A stretch of DNA of 64,000 nucleotides from contig NZ_CP050975.2 of NCBI RefSeq assembly GCF_012273515.2, forward strand, positions 9,052,001-9,116,000, read 5' to 3'. The translations under genes and the position numbers were made by a program. Below, in pieces: positions 36,369-45,541 of this stretch. Each line of letters starts with the position of its first letter. Positions within the stretch are counted from its first letter, which is position 1. The DNA comes from Streptomyces sp. RPA4-2. GTDB taxonomy: Bacteria > Actinomycetota > Actinomycetes > Streptomycetales > Streptomycetaceae. Under the pieces are notes generated by a model that saw only the letters and a program-made list of their open reading frames with translations, was not told the DNA's origin and did no database searches.

Positions 36369-36840
36369 ACAGCCCCGGCACCGGGAACGACTGTGGCCGA
36401 AGTCCGCGGGCCGCGGACACCCTTGGCCTCGATATCGGCCCACCCGCACAACGAGACCTGCGGCAGGCGCGGCCGGTCATCACGGACGTCGCGACGTCGG
36501 TCGCGGGGCGCCGGCCGGCGCCCCGATCGTTGGCGCCCGGATGACCCAACGGCCTCCGCGGACCTCCGGCATCGGGTTCTCCGACCCGCACCGCGGGGTC
36601 GTCGAACGGCTCAGCACGGAACTGCTGGCGGTAGGCGTCGACGAGACCCAGACCGTGCCAAGCCGGCACCCATCTCGGCGACGCCGACCGGGTCCGGCGG
36701 CGCCTCCCGCAGCGCCCCGGCATCCACGGCGTACTGCTCGTCGAGCGCCGCGGCCTCCGCGACGCGGACACGCGGACGGATGGAGACCCGCCGCCGCCAG
36801 CAACGCTGCTGTCTGAGGCGCCGGAGATCTGGAACCGGTC
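36369..36840. other. Intergenic stretch, possible minus-strand remnant
   Basis: No intact gene. A minus-strand piece near 36530-36660 (LGLVDAYRQQFRAEPFDDPA) reads like protein but the flanks are broken; family unknown. Confidence 0.3.
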
Positions 36841-36989
36841 GGTCGGACTGAGTACGAAGACAAAGATCTACTGTGAAGGCATGCGGAATGTCCAGTTCGA
36901 CACCGCTGCCGGATTTGGGTTTCCGGCCCGTACCTCCTGGTCGGCCGGACTGAACGAGAGGACAACGATCTACTGTGAAGGCATGCGGA
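36841..36989 (+). repeat. Duplicated start region of the MDR gene
   Basis: 36841-36887 and 36943-36989 are 47-bp direct repeats with 40 identical bases, offset by 102. Each ends with the same start GTGAAGGCATGCGGA. The first copy opens a 26-codon frame (36873-36953, MKACGMSSSTPLPDLGF...) that stops inside the second copy; the second opens the full MDR gene. This may be an upstream ORF or a duplication relic. Confidence 0.7.
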
Positions 36990-37889
36990 GTATCCACGGC
37001 CGAGAAGGAAGTCGTCCTGCTGGAACTGCCCGAACCGTCATCTCCCAAGCCCGGTCAGATCCTGGTGGAGGTTGAGGCAGCCGGAGTCGGACCGTGGGAC
37101 GAACTGGAAATCGACGCCAGCTGGGACGTAGGGCTGCGCCCCCCGGCTGCACTGGGAGTGGAGGGCGCAGGCAAGGTGCTGGCCGTCGGTGCGGGTGTCA
37201 CCGGGTTTGCCGTAGGCGACCGGGTGCTCGCACACGAGGCGCCGCTGCCCGGGGGAAGCGGCTTCTGGGCCGAACGCGTTCTGATCAACGCGGATCACGC
37301 TGCGGCCTGCCCACCAGGGCTGGACGCCGTGCAAGCGGCGGCGCTGCCGGTCAACGGGCTCACCGCGTTGCAGGCCCTGGAGAAGCTGGACCTCAGCCGA
37401 GGACAGCGGCTCCTGATCACCAACGGAGGCGGGGGCACCGGAGCCCTGGCCATCCAACTCGCCGCGGTCAACGGCATCGAGGTGACCACGACCGCTTCCG
37501 CGACCGCCACAGAGCGCCTGACTGGTCTGGGAGCGGCGGAAGTCGTCGACTACCACGACCCGAACTGGTCGACCAAGGTGCGCGGCGGGTTCGACGCTGC
37601 CCTCATCATCGCTGCCGGTACGGCGGACGCGGCCCTGCCCTTGGTGCGGGACGGCGGCCAACTGTGCTCCCTGACCTCGGACGCGCCTCCGGAGGAACGC
37701 GGCATCACGAGCTGGGACCTCTACCTCGAGCCCAACGGCGCGCAACTCGTCCAGCTCGCGGAGCAGGCCGCGGTGGGAACCTTGAAACTCGCACCGGAGC
37801 CCCTGCCGCTGAGCGAGGGACCGGCTGCATTCACCCAGGTGGTTGCCGGACGGGCCGGCGGTAAGAAGATCGTGCTCATCCCAGCATGA
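36975..37889 (+). CDS. Zinc-independent MDR oxidoreductase
   Basis: A 304-residue MDR protein from GTG 36975 (MKACGVSTAEKEVVLLELPE). The N-terminal GroES-like domain has LGVEGAGKVLAVGAGVTGFA, and the Rossmann domain QRLLITNGGGGTGALAIQLA. No catalytic zinc ligands are seen. It is predicted to be an NADP-dependent quinone or enone reductase. It differs substantially from the MDR gene at 20768. It lies downstream of the redox operon but is separated by 600 bases and has its own duplicated leader. Confidence 0.85.
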   Translation: MKACGVSTAEKEVVLLELPEPSSPKPGQILVEVEAAGVGPWDELEIDASWDVGLRPPAALGVEGAGKVLAVGAGVTGFAVGDRVLAHEAPLPGGSGFWAERVLINADHAAACPPGLDAVQAAALPVNGLTALQALEKLDLSRGQRLLITNGGGGTGALAIQLAAVNGIEVTTTASATATERLTGLGAAEVVDYHDPNWSTKVRGGFDAALIIAAGTADAALPLVRDGGQLCSLTSDAPPEERGITSWDLYLEPNGAQLVQLAEQAAVGTLKLAPEPLPLSEGPAAFTQVVAGRAGGKKIVLIPA

Positions 37890-38249
37890 CCCGACCGGGC
37901 ACCGATCGATCCCGATGGCGGGCCACAGGGCCGCCAGGCGCGAGCGGGAAGTCGTCAGGCTGAGACTAGGAAGGTTCATCAAGGCTCAGCCGCCGGAGGA
38001 GGTGATGTGCCGCCGCGGTGCGAGCGCCCGGCAGACTCGGCAGCCTCAGTCCTGGACGCACCCCATCAGGATCTTCGTCGTGGCATCAGGCGAGTTGGCC
38101 GGGCGCGGTGCCGCAGAGATCTGGGCAGAAGCCCGTACCGCGGGCGGGCCTGCCGCAGGCCCGCCCATGAGGGAGAAGGCGGCAGGGCCCGCCCCGGAAG
38201 CGCTCCATCCGCAAGGCGTTCGTTTTCCGGTACGCGCATGTCCGCCCAG
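37890..38249. other. Intergenic stretch, nothing recognised
   Basis: Frames here are short and unsupported; a Gly/Ala/Pro-rich reading frame has no family match. Confidence 0.3.
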
Positions 38250-38440
38250 ACCGCCCCGAGCAGGGCTGGAGCGTCCAGGGCACGCTCTGACCTCCCGGAG
38301 GTGCGGGCTCATGGGCACCAGGAGTGGGTGGACGAGTAGTTTGCGGAGCTGGACACCAACGGTCACGGGTCCATCAGCCGACAAGACGGCGTCGGTGCCT
38401 TACCGGAACTCTTCCGCTCTGACTTCGCAAGCGTAGGCCG
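38250..38440 (+). pseudogene. EF-hand protein remnant
   Basis: After a TAG at 38337-38339 the same frame reads FAELDTNGHGSISRQDGVGA then LPELFRSDFASVG, where DTNGHGSISRQD fits the 12-residue EF-hand calcium loop (position 5 is His instead of Asp). Upstream in frame is RAHGHQEWVDE. No start is visible and the frame runs into the 3' end of the opposite gene. It is a small, degraded calcium-binding protein relic. Confidence 0.35.
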
Positions 38441-38460
38441 TCTGTTCTCGTCTGAGGTTT

Positions 38461-39348
38461 TCAGCCCAGGGCGGGATAGCCGCCGGCGACGAGGTCGGCC
38501 ATCAGGCTCGGGTGGGCAGGTTCCCAGCCGAACCGTTTCCGAGTCAGTGCACTCGATGACGCCATGTCGAGGGCGAACAAGCGGCCGATGACGCCGAAGT
38601 CATCAGCCGACGCCGACTCGACGGGCACTGCGAGAGCCCCGCCGATAGCCTCTGCCAACGACCTCATTGTGTCGCCCGTGTCGGCTACCGCGTGCAGGAC
38701 CGTGCCAGGCTCAGCATCCTCGAGTGCGATGCGGAACAGCCGGGCGGCGTCAAGCCGGTTGACCGCCGGCCAGCGCTGCGTGCCATCGCCGACGTACGCC
38801 GACACGCCCGTTTTCTGCGCGGCGGCGATGAGCACCGAGCAAAAGCCGTACTGCGACCCGCGCTGATGCACGGAGCGTGGCAGCCGGACGACAGAGGACC
38901 GGACACCCTGGGCGGCCAGCGCCAGAACCGCGTGGGAATTGCGGCCGCGTCCACCGACCGGACCGTTGGTGGTGTCGGGGTCCTCCTCGGTGGAAACTTG
39001 GCCTGGCACCATCGGCGTGAGGCCGGCATGCACGAACGGCTTGCCACTGCCCGAGAGCGCGGCCGCGAAGGTCTGCACGGCGCGCGCTTCCTCGTCGATG
39101 CACGGCTCCAAGTCGCTCCAGTCGTTCCCAAAGGCCAGGTTGATGACACCATCGGCCTGGGCGACGCCAGCGCGAAGGCTGTCAAGGTCGGCGAGGTCGC
39201 CGCGGAGCGGCATCCCGCCGGCGGCGGAAACGGCCGCAGCTGCAGCATCGGAACGGACAAGGCCGAGGACTTCGTGACCAGCAGCGATAAGTTCGGGAAC
39301 GACAACTGAGCCGATGCTGCCGCTGGCTCCAGTGACGAATACGCGCAT
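38461..39348 (-). CDS. NAD(P)-dependent epimerase/dehydratase-like extended SDR
   Basis: A 295-residue protein with the extended-SDR cofactor loop MRVFVTGASGSIGSVVVPEL at its very start. It has GDLADLDSL (adenine pocket), VINLAFGNDW and a C-terminal substrate domain with AYVGDGTQRWPAVNRLDAARLF. The usual active-site YxxxK is not obvious (SHAVLALAAQ lies at that position), which is also seen in atypical SDRs that act as binding or NmrA-like proteins. Start ATG 39348. Enzymatic role therefore uncertain. Complete length. The downstream EF-hand relic converges on it. Confidence 0.8.
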   Translation of the reverse strand: MRVFVTGASGSIGSVVVPELIAAGHEVLGLVRSDAAAAAVSAAGGMPLRGDLADLDSLRAGVAQADGVINLAFGNDWSDLEPCIDEEARAVQTFAAALSGSGKPFVHAGLTPMVPGQVSTEEDPDTTNGPVGGRGRNSHAVLALAAQGVRSSVVRLPRSVHQRGSQYGFCSVLIAAAQKTGVSAYVGDGTQRWPAVNRLDAARLFRIALEDAEPGTVLHAVADTGDTMRSLAEAIGGALAVPVESASADDFGVIGRLFALDMASSSALTRKRFGWEPAHPSLMADLVAGGYPALG

Positions 39349-39716
39349 GGGAGGCTCCAGATGAATCCTGCGACGCCGCGTCGCACGACAAGATCCGGCG
39401 GTCCGGTCAACTCAGGCTAGCGACGCCCGCTGCTGGAACATCCCCGACGAGGCGACTGCAATCCCCTCAGACCCACCGCACCTACGATTCTACCAATCGC
39501 ATACAAGTCGCGTACGCATGGCGATGCCGGTTGAGGCTCAATCCTTCACGACGAGCCCCGTGTGCGTAGACCGCTGGGTTGCTCGTTCAAGCGGAAGATT
39601 AGCCATACTTGATCATTACGTAGGCCTCAGGTTCCACAGGCAGAATCACTAAAGCGTAGGTTGATAAATTTTTTTCCGCTCTGCAAATTTTCGCTCAACA
39701 AGCGTTGTGGCATCAA
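39349..39716. other. Intergenic stretch, becoming AT-rich
   Basis: No gene. From about 39590 base composition changes to unusually AT-rich sequence with runs of T, which is atypical for this genome. Confidence 0.5.
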
Positions 39717-39758
39717 GCGGTGGCACTACGGCCACCGCGCTTGCCCCCCGCCCCCTGA
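39717..39758 (+). terminator. Hairpin with T-run in AT-rich island
   Basis: GCGGTGGC (39717-39724) and GCCACCGC (39731-39738) form an 8-bp stem, extendable with a small bulge to CAAGC/GCTTG, followed by a run of seven T at about 39750-39757. It resembles a rho-independent terminator, rare in form for this genome. Confidence 0.5.
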
Positions 39759-39797
39759 TTTTTTTATTTCTCCGTTTCTTTCTATTTTCGCCCGTCT

Positions 39798-40151
39798 GTG
39801 GCGGTCGCGCAAGACGTGCTCGTTGTGCGCAACCTATTCACCGCCTGCGAGGTTCCATACGCTAGCGTGGCCTCATGTGGTGGACGGCACGCCCTCACTC
39901 TTGAGGTGTCGAATTATGAACCGCTGGAGATCACCGAAGACGACTTCGCGGAGTGGTTGTGCTTCGCCTTCTCGCCGGCGCAGGCAGAGGCGTTCATCCT
40001 GCTGCGGCAAGTGCACCATGCCTCCGTCGCCAGCTACGTTCTCAGCGTGACTGACGGGCTTTTCTCCACGGAAGCCGCCGACCGGATCGTCGAAGCACTG
40101 GCAATTCCCGGGGCAAGGGTGACTCATGTGAATGCCGAGGCTAAGCAATAA
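39798..40151 (+). CDS. Hypothetical protein
   Basis: A 117-residue protein starting at GTG 39798 with Cys residues near the start (LFTACEVPYASVASCGG) and amphipathic helices (ITEDDFAEWLCFAFSPAQAE, RIVEALAIPGARVTHVNAEA). Composition is protein-like; no family was recognised and no signal peptide is present. It directly follows the AT-rich island, which may hold its promoter. The ribosome-binding site is weak, so the start is tentative. Confidence 0.5.
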   Translation: MAVAQDVLVVRNLFTACEVPYASVASCGGRHALTLEVSNYEPLEITEDDFAEWLCFAFSPAQAEAFILLRQVHHASVASYVLSVTDGLFSTEAADRIVEALAIPGARVTHVNAEAKQ

Positions 40152-40528
40152 CATCCGAGGCGCATGGCACGGACCTCCCTTGATTTGGGAGGCGCGTGCT
40201 GTGCGTGTGGCTGTTCAGGTGCCTGCAGGCTCCCCGCTTGTTTCTGTCTACCAAGGTCGGCCGGGTCAGCCGTCGGCTTTCGGCGCGTGGGGCCGTTTGA
40301 CGGTTTTACCGACGTCATAGCGGGTGGCGGGCCGCCGGTACTTCGAGCTGCGGGGGCGCCCTGGCCTCTTCCCTGTTGGTTGAGGAACACAGGCCGGGCA
40401 GCCGACCCGTCCGGGGGTGCCGGCGGGTTCGTTCTACAGGCCGCGCTGAAGCTCACCAGAACGAACCTGCAGGCGGCGGTCAGAGACAGGGGAGGGTCGC
40501 TTCCTCAGGGTCTGTCCGGCGGATTGGC
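40152..40528. other. Intergenic stretch, nothing recognised
   Basis: Convergent space before the HEAT-repeat gene; no supported frame. Confidence 0.3.
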
Positions 40529-41797
40529 TCAGAGCCGCGTGGCCACCCGGGCGTGCACCCCGACGGCCCGCAGCAGCCGGACCGCCGCAATCCGCTGGTG
40601 GCGCGGACGGTCTTGGGCCAGGAGCCCGCGCAGCAGCCCCTGCGGTACGCGGTCGGCCCACGGCAACAGGGCGGCGGTCGCCTGCCGGACCACCGCCGCC
40701 GACGGGTCGTCCAGGAGCGGTCGTATGTCATCGACGCGTACCGCCTCCAGCGCCCGCAGCCCCGCCAAAGCGCAGGCGCGCACGCCGGGGACCGGGTGGG
40801 CGAGGAGTTCCCGGACCAGGTCCGCGTCCTCAGGCACCCTGCACTCGCCGAGGCCCACTGCGGCGGCGGGCTGGGCCGTGGGGTCGGCACATAGCGCGCG
40901 GTACAGCGGCGCCGGGTCGGTGCCGCCCTGCCGCAGCACCCACCGGGCGCACGCCCGTACCACGGCGGACCGGTCGGTGAGGTACGGCTCGGCGTCGGCG
41001 TGCCGCCCGGCCCGGCGCAGCGCGGTCACACCCGCCGACCTGACCCGGGGCTGCCGGGACCCGAGCAGCGGCACCACGACCTCGCTGAACTCGTCGAAGG
41101 TGCCCTCGCCGAGGGCGGCCACAGCCGCTTCGGCGCACAGGTCCTGCACTACGACGTCGCGATGGCGGGCGGCGGTCCGAGCGAGCCGCGCTGCGGGGAG
41201 CAGCCGCCGCTCGACGGCGATGCGGTACGCGATGCGGGCCGTGGCCCGGTCGCCGCTGTCGAGCAGCGCCTCGGCCTGCGCGGCAGGGCCCGCGCGCAGC
41301 GCCCCGGTCAGCAGCTCTTGGGCGAAGCCGCCCCGCGGGCGGCGGCCGATCCGCAGGGTCAGCGCGGCGTGCGCGGCCAGCCGGTGCGGGGGCGTCTCGG
41401 ACAGCAGCACGCGGGCCCGTTCGCGTACCGGCCCAGCCCAGTCCGCGCAGCGGATGACGACCAGCGCAAGCAGCGCGGGCCGCTCCTCGGTATGGTCCAG
41501 TGCGGCCTCACGGATCCGGCCGTCGGGGTGGCAGAGGGCGAGGGCGAGTTCGGCGTCATCGGGCCTATGGCGCCAAGTGACGGTGGGCAGCGACGCATCC
41601 GCATCCCAACTCAGCCGCCGCCCGGACAGCGACGCGTTCGAGTGGAACAGCTCCGGCCGCTGCCAGGCCAGTTCGCGTACCCCGAAGTCAAGGCCGATCC
41701 AGGACTCCGGATCCGTCACATCGAGCGCCTGGTCCAGAGCAACTCCGGCGGCCAGTCGCCTGACGGCCTCGTATGACTCGTCTTCGCTGGTCAGCAT
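40529..41797 (-). CDS. HEAT-repeat protein
   Basis: A 422-residue protein made mostly of helical HEAT-like repeats. Units with the pattern R-x-A-x-x-A-L are repeated from about residue 90 on, e.g. DGRIREAALDHTEERPALLA, RQPRVRSAGVTALRRAGRHA, DRSAVVRACARWVLRQGG, HPVPGVRACALAGLRALEAV and DPSAAVVRQATAALLPWADR. HEAT solenoids are protein-protein scaffolds; the partner is unknown. No signal or membrane segment. Start ATG 41797. Very high GC. It is probably complete. Confidence 0.85.
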   Translation of the reverse strand: MLTSEDESYEAVRRLAAGVALDQALDVTDPESWIGLDFGVRELAWQRPELFHSNASLSGRRLSWDADASLPTVTWRHRPDDAELALALCHPDGRIREAALDHTEERPALLALVVIRCADWAGPVRERARVLLSETPPHRLAAHAALTLRIGRRPRGGFAQELLTGALRAGPAAQAEALLDSGDRATARIAYRIAVERRLLPAARLARTAARHRDVVVQDLCAEAAVAALGEGTFDEFSEVVVPLLGSRQPRVRSAGVTALRRAGRHADAEPYLTDRSAVVRACARWVLRQGGTDPAPLYRALCADPTAQPAAAVGLGECRVPEDADLVRELLAHPVPGVRACALAGLRALEAVRVDDIRPLLDDPSAAVVRQATAALLPWADRVPQGLLRGLLAQDRPRHQRIAAVRLLRAVGVHARVATRL

Positions 41798-41997
41798 GCG
41801 TGAAGCCTAATCGCCGCCCAGCAGATCTTCTGCACCCTCGCATACCGCTGGCCCTCATGCGCGACCACTACGACGCCTGGCTCGCCCCTCACCACTAGGC
41901 CCTGTTTCTTGGATCAAGCATTCATCATCTGGCCGGCGCCGATGCCCCTTCGGGTTTGCGATGGAGCCACACAGCACAAGGCCCTTGTGCCGACGCG

Positions 41998-42664
41998 TTA
42001 GTTCTGTCGGATCTTCGCCAATTTGTGGGCCCTGACCTGGCTTTCAACGATGGCGCGCAGATCCTCGGCGTTGTCCGCGCTCTTGCGCAAGGAAGTAATC
42101 CATACCTCTTCGCCGACCCAGTCCAGCGGCAGCCTGTGCTTAGGCCACTTCTTCACCAGATCCCGAGCAAGTTGCAGCCCCTCCTCCGCTAGGTCCCTGT
42201 CCCCACTCGCCGACGGGACGAGGATGCTGTCTTCAACCGCCCATATCGCGGGCAAGCCGCCCAAACCCTGCTGAGCTGTCGCGAAAGCGCGCAGTTCGTT
42301 GACGACGTCTGCGACGGTGGGCGGAACATCGAGACTCAATCTGGCCTGGCCAGCGAGGCGCCGGGCGGCGTCGAGATAGTCCTCCGCATGGTCGGTGAAC
42401 TTGATGGCTTCCTGCACTCCTGATGTTGACGCCAGGCGTTGGCCAAGTGCCAGAGAGACGACTGGGAATGGTCGCATCAATGCGTGAATGTGTGCTGTCG
42501 GGAAATAGGCGTCACCCGAAGTGGACCGATCAAGAGTGATCCCTTGGACCAGGGGCCCGACTTCGGCGCAACAGCCGGAAAGGGCGCCAAATGTCGAAGC
42601 CGTCGAAGACTCGCGCCCAATCCGCCGTTACCTGCTTGGCGGTCGCGGGATCCGTTTTCGTCAT
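41998..42664 (-). pseudogene. Hypothetical protein, frameshifted near its 5' end
   Basis: A minus-strand gene starting at ATG 42664 reads MTKTDPATAKQVTADWARVF then DGFDIWRPFR; a frameshift near 42585 moves the homologous reading to CAEVGPLVQGITLDRSTSGD, then AYFPTAHIHALMRPFPVVSL and on to the end at 41998. The intact 3' part alone encodes 160 residues from ATG 42480. The protein is soluble and helical with EEVWITSLRKSADNAEDLRA near the end. Family unknown. An inverted repeat 30 bases upstream of the start looks like its operator. Confidence 0.55.
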
Positions 42665-42693
42665 GACCCTGCCTCTATGGTGATCACCCTTGT

Positions 42694-42711
42694 AGGTAGA
42701 AAAATCTACCT
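42694..42711. promoter_or_regulatory. 18-bp inverted repeat, candidate operator
   Basis: AGGTAGA-AAAA-TCTACCT is a perfect inverted repeat 30 bases upstream of the minus-strand start at 42664. It sits in the promoter region, and AT-rich centre and arms suit a repressor site (GntR- or TetR-like size). Confidence 0.55.
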
Positions 42712-42751
42712 TCGGTGCACGCAGAGCTGGAGCCAGGCTATGGTTCTCGGC

Positions 42752-42869
42752 TCATGTTCGGAGCCAGATCGTGAGGGCCGCGAAGGTGACGGTGCCGAGG
42801 CAGATGTAGGCGTGTTTCTCGTAGCGGGTGGCAACGGCCCGGAAACCCTTGGGGAGACGGTGACCGAGG
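42752..42869 (-). pseudogene. IS5-family transposase C-terminal fragment
   Basis: The minus strand reads LPKGFRAVATRYEKHAYICL then GTVTFAALTIWLRT and a TGA stop, the standard C-terminus of IS5-type transposases in Streptomyces. Everything upstream is replaced by the ISL3 relic. Confidence 0.75.
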
Positions 42870-42872
42870 TAC

Positions 42873-43669
42873 CGGAGCCGCCTCCGATGCTGTTACCGCC
42901 CGCGGAACTGCCCCGCACCCAGATCATCGAACGCACCCGCCACCGCAACGAGGACATCCACCGCCGGCTGGAGAAACGCTGGAGGATCAGCGTCATCGCC
43001 CGCCGTCTGAGCCTCGACCGCAAGACCGTGCGCCGTTTCCGCGACACTGACCTCAACGACCGGGTGGTCTCCGCCCGCGAGCGCCGCCCCAACGGCGTCC
43101 TGGAGCCGTTCAAGGCATAGCTCAACGCCCGCTTCGCCGAAGCAAAAGGCCAGGTCAGCGGCATCCGACTGTTCCTGGAGATCCAGGCTCGCGGCCACCA
43201 CTGCAGCCGCCAGGTCGTCCGCAAACACCTCGCCGCCCTCCGCACGGGCGCCGCCGAACCGGTCCGGGCCGACATCCCGAGCCCTCGCAAGGTCACCTCG
43301 TGGATCATGCGGGCCCGGGAGACGCTCACCGAAAGCCAGGGCGAGCGACTCCTACAAGTCCGGCTCGCCTGCCCGGACATCACCCGGGCCTGCGATCTTG
43401 CTCGGGCGTTCGCCGACCTGGTCCGCCACCAGCGCGGATACCTGTTGCTGGAGTGGATCCGGCAGGCCGAACAGGACGCACCGAAGCCCATGAAGGGCTT
43501 CGCCGGCTTCCTCCGCCAGGACCTCGACGCTGTCACCGCCCGGCTCACCCTTCCGTGGAGTTCCGGGGTGGTCGAAGGGCACGTGAACCGGGTGAAAACG
43601 CTCAAGCGAGCTATGTACGGCCGAGCCTCATTCGCACTCCTCCGGACCCGCATCCTCACCCAGTCGTGA
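42873..43669 (+). pseudogene. ISL3-family transposase, truncated with internal stop
   Basis: The first frame has a helix-turn-helix region (NEDIHRRLEKRWRISVIARR, LSLDRKTVRRFRD) ending in an in-frame TAG at 43118-43120 after EPFKA. The same frame continues LNARFAEAKGQVSGIRLFLE and later LTLPWSSGVVEGHVNRVKTL with KRAMYGRASFALLRTRIL, the C-terminal catalytic Glu region of ISL3 transposases. The N-terminal zinc finger and first DDE residues are missing. The TAG probably replaces TAC (Tyr). Inactive. Confidence 0.8.
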
Positions 43670-43698
43670 CTTGCATCAATCAGCCCAAAGCACTGCCC

Positions 43699-44238
43699 TC
43701 ATTGCCAGAGGTCAGTTCCGTCGCGTCCACTGGGATCCATTGTCAGGAGGTCTTCATGCAGGCCCGACAGGGTCCGCCCAGTCGGAGAGCCATCTTCGCC
43801 CGACTCCATGACCACCCAGCCGGCCTCCACGCCCGACACGTTTAGATCGCCGCCGGCGTCCAGCTCGTCGAGCGTCGCGAACACCGCCTCATAGGCAACG
43901 GCTCGGACTAGGCGAACAAGGTCCTCCCGGTCCGTTCCGGCGGCAAGAAGGCGTTGCCCGGCGGGCAGTTGATCGAGCGAGCCTGGCTCGGTCCAGCCGT
44001 CGATCGCACCGTGCCACAAGTTTCGCAGTAGCACGAATCGCGCGAGCTGCGGAAGGTCTTCCATGACCTCCGACTTGATCAGGTCGACAGGATCAGTCAC
44101 GCCGAGCGAGCTGAACTGGGCACACAGCGACTCCGCGGCGGCCTTCCGGGGCACGTCCAGGCTGTTCAGCCATTCCTGCCATGGTGGTTGAGGATCACTC
44201 ACCGCAACAGCATGCCCTACCGTCAGGGACGGGGTCAT
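43699..44238 (-). CDS. Hypothetical protein
   Basis: A 179-residue soluble, acidic, helical protein starting MTPSLTVGHAVAVSDPQPPW (an internal GTG 44202 is a possible alternative start). Features: ARFVLLRNLWHGAIDGWTEP, a mid helix EDLVRLVRAVAYEAVFATLD, and a C-terminal GWVVMESGEDGSPTGRTLSG. No known domain recognised. Its 3' end is near the ISL3 relic. Confidence 0.6.
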   Translation of the reverse strand: MTPSLTVGHAVAVSDPQPPWQEWLNSLDVPRKAAAESLCAQFSSLGVTDPVDLIKSEVMEDLPQLARFVLLRNLWHGAIDGWTEPGSLDQLPAGQRLLAAGTDREDLVRLVRAVAYEAVFATLDELDAGGDLNVSGVEAGWVVMESGEDGSPTGRTLSGLHEDLLTMDPSGRDGTDLWQ

Positions 44239-44344
44239 CGGCGCATCTGTCTCTGCTGGCGCATCAGAGGCTGTGGTTCACGGACTGCGACCAGAGCCGT
44301 GAAATTCCCCAGGTTCACTCTTCGTTCCCCAGACGATTGCGCGA

Positions 44345-44959
44345 TCAACGACGAGTCGGGCCACTCGCTCGTGGAGCTCGCGGGCTGCGCCGTGGGTCGT
44401 ATCCCACTGAGTGGTGCGGGCCGTGGTCATCACTGCGGGAGACCCGGTAGAGCAAGCACTGGCGAAGCGGTCCCTTAGGCACACTCGGATCCTCAAAGTC
44501 GTCGGCCGGGTCCCGGGTCATGCCAATCCGGCGCATCACGGCCTGGGAACGAAGGTTGTCGACGGTCGTCGACGCAACCACTTCCGGCAGCCCGAGGGAC
44601 TCGAAACCGAAGGCCAAGCAGGCGAGGGCGGCCTCGGTGGCGTAGCCGTGGCCCCAAGCCGAACGCATCAACCGCCAACCGATATCCACACCCGTGAACG
44701 GCATATCGTCGCCCGCCTCGTCCAAGCCGGCTCGGCCGATGAACTCACCAGTGTGGCGTGCTTCGAGTGCCCACCACCCAAAACCGCGCTCGTCGAACTC
44801 GGCCTGCATGCCTGCCACCACGGCATCGCTCTGCTCCCGCGTCAACAGTTCTCCCAGGTACTCTCGGACTTCGGGATCGGCGTTCATCGCCGCCCACGGT
44901 TCGAGGTCGGACTCCCGCCACGGGCGGAGCAGTAGACGATCGGTACAGAGCTCTCGCAT
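44345..44959 (-). CDS. GNAT family N-acetyltransferase, RimJ/RimL-like
   Basis: A 204-residue acetyltransferase starting MRELCTDRLLLRPWRESDLE, typical of the RimJ/RimL-like (Acetyltransf_3) group: then FIGRAGLDEAGDDMPF, the CoA-binding region WRLMRSAWGHGYATEAALAC and LGLPEVVASTTVDNLRSQAV with MRRIGM. It may acetylate an alpha-amino group of a protein or a small amine; the substrate is unknown. Residues after about 172 (DDHGPHHSVG...) are Arg/Pro-rich and may be a readthrough beyond the normal stop. Start ATG 44959. Confidence 0.85.
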   Translation of the reverse strand: MRELCTDRLLLRPWRESDLEPWAAMNADPEVREYLGELLTREQSDAVVAGMQAEFDERGFGWWALEARHTGEFIGRAGLDEAGDDMPFTGVDIGWRLMRSAWGHGYATEAALACLAFGFESLGLPEVVASTTVDNLRSQAVMRRIGMTRDPADDFEDPSVPKGPLRQCLLYRVSRSDDHGPHHSVGYDPRRSPRAPRASGPTRR

Positions 44960-45138
44960 GCCATCCAGCCAACCCGATCAAGAGCAGGACGTCGATCGGT
45001 TATACGGGCCCTGACGGCTACACCACCGGACGCAACCCCCATCAAGTCAAGCCGTCAAGGCGGCACTGCTACGGTCTGACCTTCTCCGCGGGCAGCACGA
45101 AGACATTCGACTTGCGGGACCGCTGACCAGGAGAGGGC

Positions 45139-45393
45139 ATGACACACGGCTTTTATGCGAAAGAAGTCATAGGGCCTGACGACGTCACCTTCTCCACTGT
45201 GTGGCTGCTCGCCGGTTTCCTAGCGTTCGGCATCGTCGCGGTGGTCTACAACGCCTGGCTTGTCAAGAAGTCCGAAGAACCCAGGTTCAAGCAGGGTTGC
45301 ATATTGGCCTTGAGCGCTACCGTCTACCTCGGCCTATTCTCGTACGGCTTCATCTGGGCCCTGGTACACGCCATCGTCAACAGCCAGAGATAG
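45139..45393 (+). CDS. Small membrane protein with two transmembrane helices
   Basis: An 84-residue protein starting at ATG 45139 after AGGAGAG. Two hydrophobic helices, about 19-41 (TVWLLAGFLAFGIVAVVYNA) and 55-77 (ILALSATVYLGLFSYGFIWA), are joined by a charged loop (KKSEEPRFKQG). No family recognised. It stands alone between minus-strand genes. Confidence 0.7.
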   Translation: MTHGFYAKEVIGPDDVTFSTVWLLAGFLAFGIVAVVYNAWLVKKSEEPRFKQGCILALSATVYLGLFSYGFIWALVHAIVNSQR

Positions 45394-45541
45394 TCCAGTG
45401 CGACGATGCAGCCCGTCAGCACTCGCGTGGCGAAGACCTGCGTGAGCAACGAAAATCGGGCAGCATGCCCTGCCTCTGAGCTGAACTGCTAGTAGTGCCG
45501 TGACCGGCAGGGTTCACCGTGTCGCGGCGTCCGGCACGTCA

